64,000 bases of DNA from Leptospira kemamanensis (GCF_004769665.1 NZ_RQGG01000051.1:1-64000), one strand, 5' to 3'; counted from the stretch's first letter, positions 35,335 to 45,716 are shown. Notes: generated by a model not told the origin, from the letters alone. Program-made: numbers and translations.

Positions 35335-36207
35335 ATGTTAAAAATTATTTTCTCTTTTTTGATTTTTCTATTTTTTTCAAATTGTACTAATTTCTTTTCC
35401 CCGTTTGGCATTAGAGGTGAGGAAGCAAAAAAAGAACTCCAAGAACATCGGAATAATTTAGGTTTTGTGAGTTTTTTGGGAATCTTGTCTGCCTCATTTA
35501 ATTCCTCATCTAGTTCAAATTCCAATTATACATGCCAAAGAGAGTCATCTGCAATCTCTTCTTTTACAACGCCTACCACTAGTGCAAATTTCAATTTACC
35601 TTCCACTACAGACTATGTAGATTTAATGGTTACGTCTGGTGGGACTCAATATTTTCGTTCCAACCAAACAACTAGTTCACTTAGATTCACAGGTAAGGTA
35701 TTAAAAACACAATCTACATCTGCTAACGCCTTATGTTATTATACCGCAAGTGCTGGTGCCTGTGGAACAACGGATTTATCTGGTTTGGGGATCAGTTCGT
35801 CGATAACATCATTTATGACAGTTGATTCTGGTCAGTGTATGGCAATTCGTTGTACAGAAAATGCATACATTCGTTTAAAACAATACAGTAATGAAACTGC
35901 TAGTATGACAACTCTTGATTCCGTTTCTGGGCTAATCAATGGACCTTATCTATTCGAAGCAATCACAAGAATAGGAGACAGAACCTATTACACGATGGAG
36001 TCTTTTGATAAATGCAAAAAAGAAATTACAAATTTTGCCTTAATCGAAATCCAATACGCCAGTTTTTTCACAAGTCAATTGGTTGAAGTCAGTAATTGCA
36101 ATAAACCCAATTCTGCCTTGCAAGGTATCAGTTTGAATCCAGCACTCACAGCTTCTTTACAAGCCGATGCTTGTGATTTAGAACCTGTGAATGCGATTGG
36201 ATATTGA
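35335..36207 (+). CDS. Predicted lipoprotein, Ser/Thr-rich
   Basis: A 290-residue protein with a signal peptide and lipobox FSNC (Cys17). It is rich in Ser, Thr and Asn (SSSSSNSNYT) and has many paired cysteines in the C-terminal half (CYYTASAGACG, CMAIRC, CNKPNS, CDLE). No domain recognised; probably a surface-exposed lipoprotein of leptospiral type. Confidence 0.65.
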   Translation: MLKIIFSFLIFLFFSNCTNFFSPFGIRGEEAKKELQEHRNNLGFVSFLGILSASFNSSSSSNSNYTCQRESSAISSFTTPTTSANFNLPSTTDYVDLMVTSGGTQYFRSNQTTSSLRFTGKVLKTQSTSANALCYYTASAGACGTTDLSGLGISSSITSFMTVDSGQCMAIRCTENAYIRLKQYSNETASMTTLDSVSGLINGPYLFEAITRIGDRTYYTMESFDKCKKEITNFALIEIQYASFFTSQLVEVSNCNKPNSALQGISLNPALTASLQADACDLEPVNAIGY

Positions 36208-36315
36208 TAGGAATAGATATAGGAATTAGATACTTTGGCAGGATTCCAATAGCTGGATAGTTTTGTTGTGAAAGCGAATGTTTGATTCGGTGAATTGGAA
36301 TCAGGTTACATCCGT

Positions 36316-36723
36316 TTATTTAAAATGATAATAATGGTTTGGATCATCCCATTTTGCTTTTTCGATTCTTTCCAATGTTTCTAAGTTTTTTTTGTCTTGG
36401 AGAGCTAGGTTTTCATTTCCTAATCGTTTATGAATTTTAATCCTAAGTTCTAAGGCAGGTGTAAATTCTTTCATGATTTCTAGTGCCTTCTCACAGTGAA
36501 CTAAGGCATCCTTGTGCCGATTGGTTTCAAAAAAGATTTCAGCCATCGAAAACCAAACCCCATGGGTAAAAGAAGGATCCACCATGGATAAATATTCTCG
36601 ATACAGAGTCAGAGCTCTTTCATAGGATCCTTTTTGTTTTTCTTCTCTTGCCTTATCTAAGGTCGCCAGAGCTTTTTTTGCATTTACTTCCATAGGGAAA
36701 CGATTGTAATCATTTTCAACCAT
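36316..36723 (-). CDS. Small TPR protein
   Basis: 135 residues (perhaps starting at Met 36693, MEVNAKKALATLDK). Contains TPR-like helices (QKGSYERALTLYREYLSM; MAEIFFETNRHKDALVHCEKALEI). Cytosolic; function unknown. Confidence 0.65.
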   Translation of the reverse strand: MVENDYNRFPMEVNAKKALATLDKAREEKQKGSYERALTLYREYLSMVDPSFTHGVWFSMAEIFFETNRHKDALVHCEKALEIMKEFTPALELRIKIHKRLGNENLALQDKKNLETLERIEKAKWDDPNHYYHFK

Positions 36724-36806
36724 TTGTCAACAGTCGTGATTTTTTTTGAATCAAATTGGATACAATCAAAAGTGGTAGGAAGAATTGTTATTAAGACTAG
36801 GCTTAG

Positions 36807-37808
36807 TTATTCCAAATCGGTATATACATTGTCTGGTTGGCCATAGACAAAAAGTCTTTTTCCTATCAAAACGGCTCTGTTCACAATGGAATTGAATCCA
36901 GAGTTAAAATTGAGACTTGGATTGGTACATGTCCATGTTTTCCCATCATTACTTTGCAAAAGGGCCAAATTGTTAAAGACAATGTGAAATTTATATGTTG
37001 TCATATCGGAGTAAACCATCCCAAGGACACTGATATCGTTTGTATCCTGGATGGCATTGCAAGGACGATTGATTCCACCACCTGATGTTTGTTTGACTCT
37101 ATCTGTAATGAGAGTCCAGCTGATTCCGTCCGTTGACTCCCATAAATCAAATAGATTCGACGATCCGTTTTTTCCGCCGAGTAAATAGGCTTTTCCATTT
37201 GCATATAGGCAGGACCCGGAAGTGCGAGATGGATACGCTGGGGAATTTGATATCGTGTTTATGGAATTTCCGGAATCGATGGTTCTGTCTACAAATCCGT
37301 CTCCCAGTATATATGCACTTGCAGTGTTATACTTGATCATACAAAAACCAGAAATGAGGGCATTTGCAGTCCATGCTCCTCCTAAATTTAACGAATGATA
37401 ATTCGATAGCTGTGATCGACCAGTGAAAGCTGCAAAAATATTTGTATTCGTATTATTGATCTGTACACCTAACTGAGAATAACTGATTCCATTCGTACTC
37501 GAATAGAGTCTAGTGGATAAGTTTGTATTTCTGATATAAATCGAATAGGTTGTTGCACCAATTTGGTCAAACAACGCTGAATCTATCGGATCCGTAGTTC
37601 CAAACGGAGAAGTGATGGTTGTCCAATCTCGAGTAGGACCTGGATTGAGGCTGTCATTGTAGATTAGAGTTGATAGCAGTCCTTCTGCAGTGAAGGGATC
37701 CAAAAGACTGCCTTTCGGATTGGGATTCACTCGACAATGGAATCCTAATACAAGGGAAAACAGAAATAAACATACGAAACTGGTTTTTTTTAAATTCTTA
37801 TCATTCAT
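36807..37808 (-). CDS. Predicted lipoprotein with repeat-like beta segments
   Basis: A 333-residue protein starting MNDKNLKKTSFVCLFLFSLVLGFHC; lipidation at the Cys is likely. The body has Thr/Ser/Asn-rich segments and recurring YANGKAYLLGGKNGSSNLFDLWESTDGISW-like pieces (Kelch/beta-propeller style, shown as a region). It ends beside the next gene's start region on the same strand (3 bp from 37811). Confidence 0.6.
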   Translation of the reverse strand: MNDKNLKKTSFVCLFLFSLVLGFHCRVNPNPKGSLLDPFTAEGLLSTLIYNDSLNPGPTRDWTTITSPFGTTDPIDSALFDQIGATTYSIYIRNTNLSTRLYSSTNGISYSQLGVQINNTNTNIFAAFTGRSQLSNYHSLNLGGAWTANALISGFCMIKYNTASAYILGDGFVDRTIDSGNSINTISNSPAYPSRTSGSCLYANGKAYLLGGKNGSSNLFDLWESTDGISWTLITDRVKQTSGGGINRPCNAIQDTNDISVLGMVYSDMTTYKFHIVFNNLALLQSNDGKTWTCTNPSLNFNSGFNSIVNRAVLIGKRLFVYGQPDNVYTDLE

Positions 37809-37810
37809 TA

Positions 37811-38689
37811 TTAAAATACCCAAGTGTAACCAAGTTTGCATTCTACACTTCCAGAAGTGATTCTTGATTCCTGCAAATTGAGAGATTGCCTCTGCGTTTG
37901 ATTCATTTCCGTGTTTAGATAAATACCTGGCCTTGTTGCATTCGATGATACAGAAGGTTCTTTTTTATCAGCACGAAACAAGAATGAATCGATTAGACTG
38001 ACAAGGAAAACTCCGATCACGATATTGGATGCTGCATTGACTGCATTCCCTGTTGTTCGATATTCCGTTGCTAAATTGTTTTTATCGATGAGATTGAGAA
38101 GAAAACCAGAATTTCCAGAACTTAAGATCACTAAGGAACGAAAATCGTTTTGATACGCTTCCTTAGCGTCCTTATGCTGATTCCAGGCATGGTTGTAATT
38201 GACGGCCGCACCTAAAAAAGCAATGAGATACACTGAACCCCATACCTGTTCGTTCCAATGGTATTGACCTAAGCCCGGTAATACGGCCGAGCGAGCCACT
38301 ACTTCCCACCGAATTTTTTTTTGAGCTAGAGGAGGTGACGTTTCGTTTGAAGAAAAGGTTTGATTTGGTTTTTTTGAATCCAAGTCAAACTTCTCTTTTA
38401 TTCCCTTCTCTTGGATTTCGGAAGTTTGATTCTTTTTGGTTTCGATTTCTATGATTTGTTTAATTTCTTTTGTATCTAAATCTTTATAGGTTACTTTTAA
38501 AATTTCGCTTTTTTGAAATTCTAGAATGTTTCCATTATTTTCTTTCAATTTTAATACATCTTTATTTTGGTCGATCACTCTTCCAAAATATGTTTTTCCA
38601 GTTTTTAAAATGATTGTTTCGGGGAAAAGAGAACCCGTTAGTAATAGATTCCCGATTAAGAATAGAGATAGTTTTATTTTCAGTTTCAA
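37811..38689 (-). CDS. Membrane protein with DUF5683-like C-terminal part
   Basis: 292 residues when starting at a TTG (38689) with AGGA before it, giving MKLKIKLSLFLIGNLLLTGSLF as signal. The frame is open further to 38839. The region ETIILKTGKTYFGRVIDQNKDVLKLKENNG is a small beta domain; ARSAVLPGLGQYHWNEQVWGSVYLIAFLGA matches the DUF5683-type motif of small membrane proteins. Function unknown. Two more hydrophobic stretches follow. Confidence 0.55.
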   Translation of the reverse strand: MKLKIKLSLFLIGNLLLTGSLFPETIILKTGKTYFGRVIDQNKDVLKLKENNGNILEFQKSEILKVTYKDLDTKEIKQIIEIETKKNQTSEIQEKGIKEKFDLDSKKPNQTFSSNETSPPLAQKKIRWEVVARSAVLPGLGQYHWNEQVWGSVYLIAFLGAAVNYNHAWNQHKDAKEAYQNDFRSLVILSSGNSGFLLNLIDKNNLATEYRTTGNAVNAASNIVIGVFLVSLIDSFLFRADKKEPSVSSNATRPGIYLNTEMNQTQRQSLNLQESRITSGSVECKLGYTWVF

Positions 38690-38853
38690 TTGGATTCCTG
38701 TTTTCTCTTCAGCAACTGGATTTGGAATCCACCAAAAATCATTTAACTGCAATTTTATGCAAGTAAAACGTGGGAAATCTTCTAAAACGAAAACAATCAT
38801 TTTGAAAAAAGGTTGAATCGGTATAGTTTTTATTGGCATAATTTTGAATTACA

Positions 38854-40128
38854 ATGAAATGGATATACCTCTTTCTCGGAGATCCTAAAAAACATTCTCT
38901 GGAACACCGACTGTTTAATACAGTTTCTCTTATCAATGGTTTATTAAACTTACTTGGCGTTTTCGGTGTTTTATATTTAGAAAACTTTCAGATTTTAATC
39001 TCTCTAAATATTGGCTCCGGTTTACTCATGCTTGCCATGTATTACCTCAGTCGAGTGAAAAGTATTTATTTTGTTTTGTATTGGCCATTCAATTTAACCA
39101 TTTTGTTTTACCTTTCTTCCATGTGGTTTTTTAATGGAGGATCCTTCGGGGGAAATCATTATTATCTAATTCCTTCCCTTGTCATTGCCTTAATCCTCAT
39201 TCGTAATCATAACATTTGGTTCGTGTATACCCTTTATATTGGAGTCTCAGCTTCCCTCTATATTGTAGAATATTTTCATAAAGATTGGGTAACTGGTTAT
39301 GAAAACGAGATGGATCGTTACTTAGATGCTGGTGGGAATTATTTATTTGTACAAATTTTGACAGGTCTTTTGATTTTTATCCTAAGTCGAAATTTAAATA
39401 TAGAACGTAAAAAATCAGACGCATTACTTCTTAATATTTTACCTGAACCGATTGCTGATGAATTAAAAAAAGAAGCAAGGGTCACTCCGAAACGATATGA
39501 AAAAACATCTGTACTTTTTTGTGATATGGTTGGTTTTACCAAAATTGCAGAAAACATGAATGCCGAAGATTTGGTTCATGAACTCGATCAAATCTTTCGC
39601 GCTTTCGATTTTATCTGTAAAGAATATCGAATGGAAAAAATCAAAACCATTGGGGATGCTTATATGGCTGTTGGTGGAATTCCAAATGAAAACGACTCGA
39701 ATCCCATTGACGCGGTGTTATGTGGATTGGCATTCCAAACATATATGGCAGAACAAAAAGAAATCCATTCCCTCCAAGGTAGAGAGTTTTGGGAAATTCG
39801 ATTGGGAATCCATATGGGGCCTTTGGTTGCAGGTGTTGTGGGAAGTGATAAATTTGCGTATGATGTTTGGGGTGATACGGTGAATACAGCCAGTCGACTC
39901 GAAAGTGGTGGAATTGTAGGAGAAGTAAATATATCACGTGATTTGTATGAAGAAGTACAAAAAGTATTTGAATGTGAATCGAGAGGGTTTGTTTCCATTA
40001 AAAACAAAGCCGATATCGAAATGTTTCTCGTAAAAGGTTTTTTGCCTGAGTATGTGAGTGAAGTTCATCCCAAAGAACCAAATGAATTATTCCAAAGGAT
40101 GTACAAAACAGGAGCTCTATTTTATTAA
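38854..40128 (+). CDS. Class III adenylate/guanylate cyclase with membrane domain
   Basis: A 424-residue protein. About six transmembrane helices occupy residues 20-190; then the cyclase domain: TSVLFCDMVGFTKIAEN (metal Asp), MEKIKTIGDAYMAVGG (Lys/Asp substrate region) and YDVWGDTVNTASRLES (transition-state Asn/Arg). cAMP or cGMP synthesis is likely. It starts 164 bp from the divergent TTG start, on the plus strand. Confidence 0.9.
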   Translation: MKWIYLFLGDPKKHSLEHRLFNTVSLINGLLNLLGVFGVLYLENFQILISLNIGSGLLMLAMYYLSRVKSIYFVLYWPFNLTILFYLSSMWFFNGGSFGGNHYYLIPSLVIALILIRNHNIWFVYTLYIGVSASLYIVEYFHKDWVTGYENEMDRYLDAGGNYLFVQILTGLLIFILSRNLNIERKKSDALLLNILPEPIADELKKEARVTPKRYEKTSVLFCDMVGFTKIAENMNAEDLVHELDQIFRAFDFICKEYRMEKIKTIGDAYMAVGGIPNENDSNPIDAVLCGLAFQTYMAEQKEIHSLQGREFWEIRLGIHMGPLVAGVVGSDKFAYDVWGDTVNTASRLESGGIVGEVNISRDLYEEVQKVFECESRGFVSIKNKADIEMFLVKGFLPEYVSEVHPKEPNELFQRMYKTGALFY

Positions 40129-40137
40129 GGAAGGTGG

Positions 40138-41016
40138 GTGGAGCGAAATTCTGTGAAGAAAATTCGATATCCTTACCTGCTTTGGATGATCATTTTTCTT
40201 TTGTTCTCTTGTCTCATTTATATCAGTACAAATACGATTGAATTGTATCCAAAAGTAGGAAAAGAGGTTTTAGAAACTCAATTCATTCAAACAAAACAGG
40301 GAGAGATATTTGTTTCGAATAATGTTTGTTTATCGAAACAAAAACTTTTAGTTTTCATTCATGGTTCTCCTGGCAGTGGTGCAGATTTTTCTATGTATTT
40401 AAAAGAGGAAGATTTGCAACAAAAATATTGTATGTTGGCGCCTGATCGATTGGGATTTGGTAAGTCATACCAAAATCCATTTGTTCCTAACCTAAGACTC
40501 CAAGCGAAAGCCATTTCGGAAATGATTCAAATCTTTTTGGAACAAAAAAAACTTTCCTTCCAAGAGATCACGATCCTTGGCCATTCCTATGGAGGGCCGA
40601 TTGCATTCAAAGTTGCGATTTTATTGCAAAACAGAATCCCTTCTACATTAAAAGTGGTTTTACTTTCTGCGCCAATTGACCCAAACTGGGAAGAACTAAA
40701 GAGCTACAACTATTTAGCAAAAAAAACGTATATCCAATGGTTCTTACCAAATTCTTGGGTGCGCAGTAATGAAGAAATGTTTCCATTGAAATCGGAGTTG
40801 GAATTGATGAAAGAAGATTTGAGACAAACAAAAATTTCTGTAGTATCCATCCATGGAGAAGAGGACGGAATTGTTCCCAGGGAACATGTAAACTATTTAA
40901 AATCGATTTCCTATGATGGAAGTCACAAAACCCATCTCATTAGTGGGGGCAGCCATTTCATTCCTTGGACAAGGTTTTCTGAAATCAAATCGATCTTACT
41001 TGGCGACGAAATATAA
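40138..41016 (+). CDS. Alpha/beta hydrolase
   Basis: A 292-residue protein starting at GTG (another GTG lies five codons in). One N-terminal membrane helix, then the fold: FIHGSPGSG (oxyanion region), LGHSYGGP (nucleophile Ser), GEEDGIVP (Asp) and GGSHFIPW (His). Lipase or esterase-type; substrate unknown. AAGGA precedes the start; 9 bp after the cyclase. Confidence 0.8.
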   Translation: MERNSVKKIRYPYLLWMIIFLLFSCLIYISTNTIELYPKVGKEVLETQFIQTKQGEIFVSNNVCLSKQKLLVFIHGSPGSGADFSMYLKEEDLQQKYCMLAPDRLGFGKSYQNPFVPNLRLQAKAISEMIQIFLEQKKLSFQEITILGHSYGGPIAFKVAILLQNRIPSTLKVVLLSAPIDPNWEELKSYNYLAKKTYIQWFLPNSWVRSNEEMFPLKSELELMKEDLRQTKISVVSIHGEEDGIVPREHVNYLKSISYDGSHKTHLISGGSHFIPWTRFSEIKSILLGDEI

Positions 41017-41017
41017 T

Positions 41018-41422
41018 ATGATAAAATCCATTTTATTCCATCCCTTTCTGTTTCATCTAATTCGAATTCTTGTCATTCTCATCATAGGACAAACCTTGTA
41101 TTTTAAGTATACGGGGTCTGAGGAATCGATATACATCTTCACGACTCTTGCCATGGAGCCGTGGGGGAGACTTGGACTTGCCGTTCTAGAAACTATTTGT
41201 GTCACTTTGTTACTGTTTCCGAATCTGGTTTGGCTTGGTGCTTTATTTGCTTTCAATTTGATGTTAGGTGCTATCCTATCTCATTTTGTTTTTTTAGGCA
41301 TTGTGGTAATGGGAGATGGTGGCCTTTTGTTTGGACTTGGTGTCATTATATTATTGTTTTCGATTTATCTTTTATATTACGAACGAAACAAAATCCCTTA
41401 TCTCAAAGATTTCATCCAATAG
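41018..41422 (+). CDS. DoxX-like membrane protein
   Basis: A 134-residue protein with four hydrophobic segments. FKYTGSEESIYIFTTLAMEPWGRLGLAVLETICV... and the following LGAILSHFVFLGIVVMGDGGLLF match the DoxX-like pattern. It starts one base after the hydrolase stop, so co-transcription is likely. Function unknown. Confidence 0.75.
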   Translation: MIKSILFHPFLFHLIRILVILIIGQTLYFKYTGSEESIYIFTTLAMEPWGRLGLAVLETICVTLLLFPNLVWLGALFAFNLMLGAILSHFVFLGIVVMGDGGLLFGLGVIILLFSIYLLYYERNKIPYLKDFIQ

Positions 41423-42431
41423 AGCTCAAATTTTTTCTATATTCACTATGGTCTTTGATTAATCGGAATAACTCGAGGTAGGGAAATAAGGGAATTCCAT
41501 TTTGGAAATTGGCAAAACCAATTTGATAGATGATTTTCCATTGCCGAAAGAGTATCGAATAACTTTGCAAAATCGAAAACTTGGGATCATAGAGATTCGT
41601 AGATTCACTTGTCACACCATTTAGTTCAATGATCTTGAAATGTTTTCCATTCTGAAAATCCTTCGGATTGGAAAAACGGATATCGAACCTTCCAAGATAA
41701 AATCCTTTGGTATTGTCACCAATCTGAATGATCTGAGTTTCAAGAGTTTTGTTACGGTAAGATTCCCCATCTTGGAACATACAACCCTGGATATGATTTC
41801 CGATTGATCCTATCGTGATAGTTTTTCCTTGGGGGAGAATTTTTTGTAATTGGGAAAAATTGTGTTTTTTGTGAGTTTCCACTTGGAACCGGTAACGTGG
41901 GTGCTCTTCCAATAAGGTTTCGATTGTAGACACGCCGTCCCCCGTGAGTGTTGGAAACACTTTGTCTGTGATGGAAAATATGTTTCCTTTCGATTGATGG
42001 GGAAGGCGATAGTAAAAAATTCCCACTTCAAAAGGTCCTTTTACATACTCTTGTAACAACCAATCAATGGGATAGGTTAGGAACAATTGTTTTAACTCTT
42101 TTTTAGAATTGATTTTATGCAGTAAAAAACCTCGTTCACCTTTGTCAGGTTTGGCGATTATGGGATATCGAATAGAATTCGTATTCATCCAGTTTTGAAT
42201 GAATGTTATGTTTGCGTAATTTTCTTTTTTCACCAAAAGTGATTTGGTCACAAAACGTTTGGGAATTAAATTAAGGATTTCAGATTTGGATTCGGAAGCA
42301 ATGCCAGAGGCAAGGATTCCAGGATTCACCGCTGTTAGATACCGAATTCCTCGGTAACGTAAACTCAAAATAATTAGGTAAGGAACAAGGGGAAGATAAA
42401 AGAGTAAGCTCGGCCAAAATTCTAACTGCAT
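41412..42431 (-). CDS. ATP-grasp domain protein with hydrophobic N-terminus
   Basis: A 339-residue protein from Met 42431 (TTTGAGGTATATG ribosome site). An N-terminal hydrophobic segment (LEFWPSLLFYLPLVPYLIILSLRY) precedes an ATP-grasp-type domain: PIIAKPDKGERGFLLHKI (nucleotide-binding), LLQEYVKGPFEVGIFYYR and FDIRF...KIIELNGVTSE (metal-binding Glu/Asn). Carboxylate-amine ligase activity is expected; the substrate is unknown. The frame can be read from 42533 (TTG). Convergent with the DoxX-like gene, overlapping by 11 bp. Confidence 0.65.
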   Translation of the reverse strand: MQLEFWPSLLFYLPLVPYLIILSLRYRGIRYLTAVNPGILASGIASESKSEILNLIPKRFVTKSLLVKKENYANITFIQNWMNTNSIRYPIIAKPDKGERGFLLHKINSKKELKQLFLTYPIDWLLQEYVKGPFEVGIFYYRLPHQSKGNIFSITDKVFPTLTGDGVSTIETLLEEHPRYRFQVETHKKHNFSQLQKILPQGKTITIGSIGNHIQGCMFQDGESYRNKTLETQIIQIGDNTKGFYLGRFDIRFSNPKDFQNGKHFKIIELNGVTSESTNLYDPKFSILQSYSILFRQWKIIYQIGFANFQNGIPLFPYLELFRLIKDHSEYRKNLSSIG

Positions 42432-42590
42432 ATACCTCAAACAAAGTAAAACTAGTTTTTTTCTTTGGTTCGGAAAATTCAGAAATAATGGAAGCACTGG
42501 AGACGACTCTTCCTCATTTTTGGAATTGGTCAATTGAAATCATTAATTTATTGTTTGCTTCCATAATCCAACTTTGTTCCTTTATCTTGT

Positions 42591-43133
42591 ATGGTGAAGA
42601 TTCTTGTTTTGTTAGCACACCCATATTTGGAAAGGTCCAAGGCCAACCAAATGTTATTAGATTCGATTCCATTATCGGAAAACATCACCTTACGTGATTT
42701 ATATGAACTATATCCTCATTTTACAATCAACGTAAAAGAAGAACAATCTTTACTACTCAATCATGATGTGATACTATTCCAACACCCTTTGTATTGGTAC
42801 AGTTGTCCTCCTCTTATGAAACAATGGATTGATTCTGTTTTGGAAGATGGTTGGGCTTATGGCATAAATGGAAATGCATTAAAAGGAAAAAAATGGATCC
42901 AAGCCATCACAACGGGAGGATCTCAAGTCGCATATACGAAGGAAGGTTTCCACGGTCATTTGATTGAGGAATTCCTATTGCCTTTCCAAAGGACTGCCGA
43001 GTTGTGTCAAATGGACTACCATAAACCATTCCTTGTGCAAGGAACGTTTCACTTACGGGAAGAAGAGTTTCAAAAAGAATCCATTCGTTATCGCAATTTT
43101 ATTTTAAACAACTTAGAGGCAAACCATGGGTGA
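42591..43133 (+). CDS. KefF-like flavodoxin-fold oxidoreductase
   Basis: A 180-residue protein of the NAD(P)H quinone oxidoreductase/KefF family: KILVLLAHPYLERSKAN (flavin phosphate loop), LFQHPLYWYSCPPLMKQWIDSVLEDGWAYG and AITTGGSQVAYTKEG. It overlaps the next kefC-like gene by eight bases, as in the kefFC arrangement, where KefF is the cytosolic activator of the K+/H+ efflux pump. Confidence 0.85.
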   Translation: MVKILVLLAHPYLERSKANQMLLDSIPLSENITLRDLYELYPHFTINVKEEQSLLLNHDVILFQHPLYWYSCPPLMKQWIDSVLEDGWAYGINGNALKGKKWIQAITTGGSQVAYTKEGFHGHLIEEFLLPFQRTAELCQMDYHKPFLVQGTFHLREEEFQKESIRYRNFILNNLEANHG

Positions 43134-44982
43134 AGCCAGTTTTTTCATTCAAGCAATCATCTATTTGACAAGTGCCATCATTATGGTGCCGATTGCCAAT
43201 CGTTTGGGATTAGGATCTGTGCTAGGGTATTTGGTCGCAGGAATTGTGATAGGCCCTTTTGTATTTGGTTTTGTGGGAACAGAAGGAAAAGACCTCTTAC
43301 ATTTTGCAGAATTTGGTGTTGTCATGATGTTATTTGCCATCGGTCTTGAGTTGGAACTAAACCTGCTTTGGCGATTGAAGTTTTGGTTACTCGGTCTTGG
43401 TGGATTACAACTGATTCTCACTACCATTTTTGTTTTTGTGATTGCAGTTTGTTTTCAATTCTCTTGGAAAGCATCACTTGCCTTAGGTCTCATATTGTCC
43501 TTATCATCCACAGCAATCGTACTGCAGACATTAAAAGAAAAGGGATTGATGAAATCAGTTTCGGGTCAGGCTTCCTTTTCGGTTTTATTATTCCAAGATA
43601 TGGCTGTCATTCCAATTCTTGCCATCTTTCCCATGTTAAGTGAAGGAGAATCGGTGGGTGGTGAACATGGGCATTCCTTGGTAGAACATTTACCGGCGTA
43701 TCAAAAAACACTTGTGGTCCTTTTTGTCATTTTAGGAATCATTTTGATAGGAAGGTATGTATTAAGTCCTCTGTTTCGTTTGATTGCGAAATCAGGAAGT
43801 CGCGAGATATTTACGGGAGCAAGTTTGTTACTTGTGATAGCCATATCGGTTTTAATGGGAGCTGTGGGAGTTTCCGCTGCATTGGGAACATTCCTTGCGG
43901 GTGTGGTCCTTGCGAGTAGTGAATTCCGACATGAACTCGAAAGTAATATTGAACCATTTAAAGGTTTGTTATTAGGATTATTTTTTTTAAGTGTGGGTGC
44001 TTCTATGGACCTACCAGTTGTATTGGAACATCCTTTCCAAATTCTTGGCATTGTATTTGGTATGATTTTGGTAAAAGCTTTGGTTCTGTTTCTACTTGGT
44101 TCTCTATTTAAACTTCCATTTGATCAAAATTTATACATGTCTCTTGCTTTGTCACAAGTAGGAGAGTTTTCGTTTGTTTTGTTTGGGTATTCCGAAGGAC
44201 TTGGAATTTTTGCGAAAGAAACCATTGTGATTTTAGTAGCATGTGTTGCCTTAAGCATGGCTTGTACACCCATATTGCTTTTGTTATACGAAAAAACAAT
44301 TTTTTCTTCCTTACAGTCAAAGACGCCAAAAAAGGAAACGAATGGGAATATTGAGAAAGAAGAAAATCCAGTCATCATTTGTGGATTTGGACGTTTTGGC
44401 AATATGGTGGGTCGATTTTTACGATCCAATGGTGTTGGCATTACGATTTTAGATTATGATGCGGATCGTGTGGAGATGTTAGGAAGGTTTGGTTTTAAAG
44501 TATTTTTTGGAGATGCCACGCGTTTGGAACTATTGGAAAATGTTGGTTTAGAACATGCTAAAATTTTAGTCGCTGCTCTTGACCATCCTGAAAAACAACA
44601 GGAACTCATTCGGAATGTAAAACAACATTATCCAGAAATCCAAATCGTTGCTCGGGTAGGTGACAGAGAGGAAGCCTACGAACTAAAAGAAATGGGTTTG
44701 GATTTGATCTATCGAGAAACAAGAGAAACTGCTGTGAAGCTTGGTGGAGATGTGTTAAAAATTTTGGGAACTAGGTCCTATGCTGCTGAACGAGCGAAAC
44801 ATTTATTTTTGACTCATGATGACGAAACCTTCCACGAGCTTTTTGCCTTAAGAAAGGATCGCGTTCAATACATTAGTTTGGCCAAACAAAGAAATACAGA
44901 GTTGGAACGTTTGATGTTTGTGGATTTAGGGAAAGAAGAGGAACTCCATCGTGACTCTTGGAGTGAGATGGAACGATTGTAG
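43126..44982 (+). CDS. KefC-like K+/H+ antiporter with RCK domain
   Basis: A 618-residue protein with a monovalent cation/proton antiporter domain of about 12 helices (residues 1-385), including FGVVMMLFAIGLELE and SLSSTAIVLQTLKEKG, then a TrkA-N RCK domain (PVIICGFGRFGNMVGRFL, DYDADR, FFGDATRLELLE). Potassium efflux regulated by thiol adducts or nucleotides is the expected role. Confidence 0.9.
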   Translation: MGEASFFIQAIIYLTSAIIMVPIANRLGLGSVLGYLVAGIVIGPFVFGFVGTEGKDLLHFAEFGVVMMLFAIGLELELNLLWRLKFWLLGLGGLQLILTTIFVFVIAVCFQFSWKASLALGLILSLSSTAIVLQTLKEKGLMKSVSGQASFSVLLFQDMAVIPILAIFPMLSEGESVGGEHGHSLVEHLPAYQKTLVVLFVILGIILIGRYVLSPLFRLIAKSGSREIFTGASLLLVIAISVLMGAVGVSAALGTFLAGVVLASSEFRHELESNIEPFKGLLLGLFFLSVGASMDLPVVLEHPFQILGIVFGMILVKALVLFLLGSLFKLPFDQNLYMSLALSQVGEFSFVLFGYSEGLGIFAKETIVILVACVALSMACTPILLLLYEKTIFSSLQSKTPKKETNGNIEKEENPVIICGFGRFGNMVGRFLRSNGVGITILDYDADRVEMLGRFGFKVFFGDATRLELLENVGLEHAKILVAALDHPEKQQELIRNVKQHYPEIQIVARVGDREEAYELKEMGLDLIYRETRETAVKLGGDVLKILGTRSYAAERAKHLFLTHDDETFHELFALRKDRVQYISLAKQRNTELERLMFVDLGKEEELHRDSWSEMERL

Positions 44983-45025
44983 GATTGTTATTTAGATCGA
45001 AAGAGAAGTTGGAATGAAAAAAGGA

Positions 45026-45059
45026 ATTCCCGAATGGTCACTTTTACCTTTTCGGGAAT
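45026..45059. terminator. Terminator hairpin between convergent genes
   Basis: ATTCCCGAA (45026-45034) / TTCGGGAAT (45051-45059), a perfect 9-bp stem, with TCTTTTTC just downstream on the plus strand. It lies between kefC-like and cyclophilin genes; the rest of 44983-45203 has no gene. Confidence 0.65.
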
Positions 45060-45203
45060 AGATCTTTTTCGACGGTTTTACTTTTGTTGGTTTCAAGGAG
45101 AAAATAGTCCTCGAAGCCATTTTGATTTGGACGATTGGTTTTGTTTTTTTGACCTCTTTCATAGTGTTTAGACTTAGGATGGAGGTCAAAAAAATGACAA
45201 GTT

Positions 45204-45716
45204 TTATTTTTTAGAATCGAGGATTTGATTCCACTCATCCAAAAATGGTTTTGCCACGGCAAACACACCTGAAGCATCTCCTTCAATGGTAATGGATTCA
45301 ATCATATCACCTTGTTGGATTCGATTCACTACCTCTTGGTCGGATGCATCTACCACAGCACCAAAGACAGAATGTTTTCCATCAAGCCAAGGAGTTGGCA
45401 CATGTGTGATAAAAAATTGACTCCCATTGGTTCCAGGTCCCGCATTTGCCATGGAAAGAATTCCTGGTTTATTGTGTTTTAAACTAGAATCAAACTCATC
45501 GCGAAATTTGTAACCAGGGCCACCTGTTCCTGTTCCTAGGGGACAACCACCTTGGATCATAAAATCAGCGATGACACGGTGAAATTTTAAACCATTGTAA
45601 AAATTTCTTTGGGCCAGGTTGACAAAGTTGGCAACCGTATTCGGCGTTTTGTCAGGAGTGAGATCGATTCGGATTTCTCCTTTATTTGTTTTGATAACAG
45701 CGCGTAATGTACTCAT
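45204..45716 (-). CDS. Cyclophilin-type peptidyl-prolyl isomerase
   Basis: About 170 residues from [19 protein letters not shown]. Cyclophilin signatures: [43 protein letters not shown] and [13 protein letters not shown]. No signal peptide, so cytosolic. Catalytic Arg in FHRV. A three-codon-longer start is possible at 45725. Confidence 0.95.
   Translation of the reverse strand: MSTLRAVIKTNKGEIRIDLTPDKTPNTVANFVNLAQRNFYNGLKFHRVIADFMIQGGCPLGTGTGGPGYKFRDEFDSSLKHNKPGILSMANAGPGTNGSQFFITHVPTPWLDGKHSVFGAVVDASDQEVVNRIQQGDMIESITIEGDASGVFAVAKPFLDEWNQILDSKK

Noticed and set aside
44992..45189. Small minus-strand gene between kefC-like and cyclophilin genes
   Set aside because: Lys-rich short frame across a terminator hairpin, with no ribosome site.
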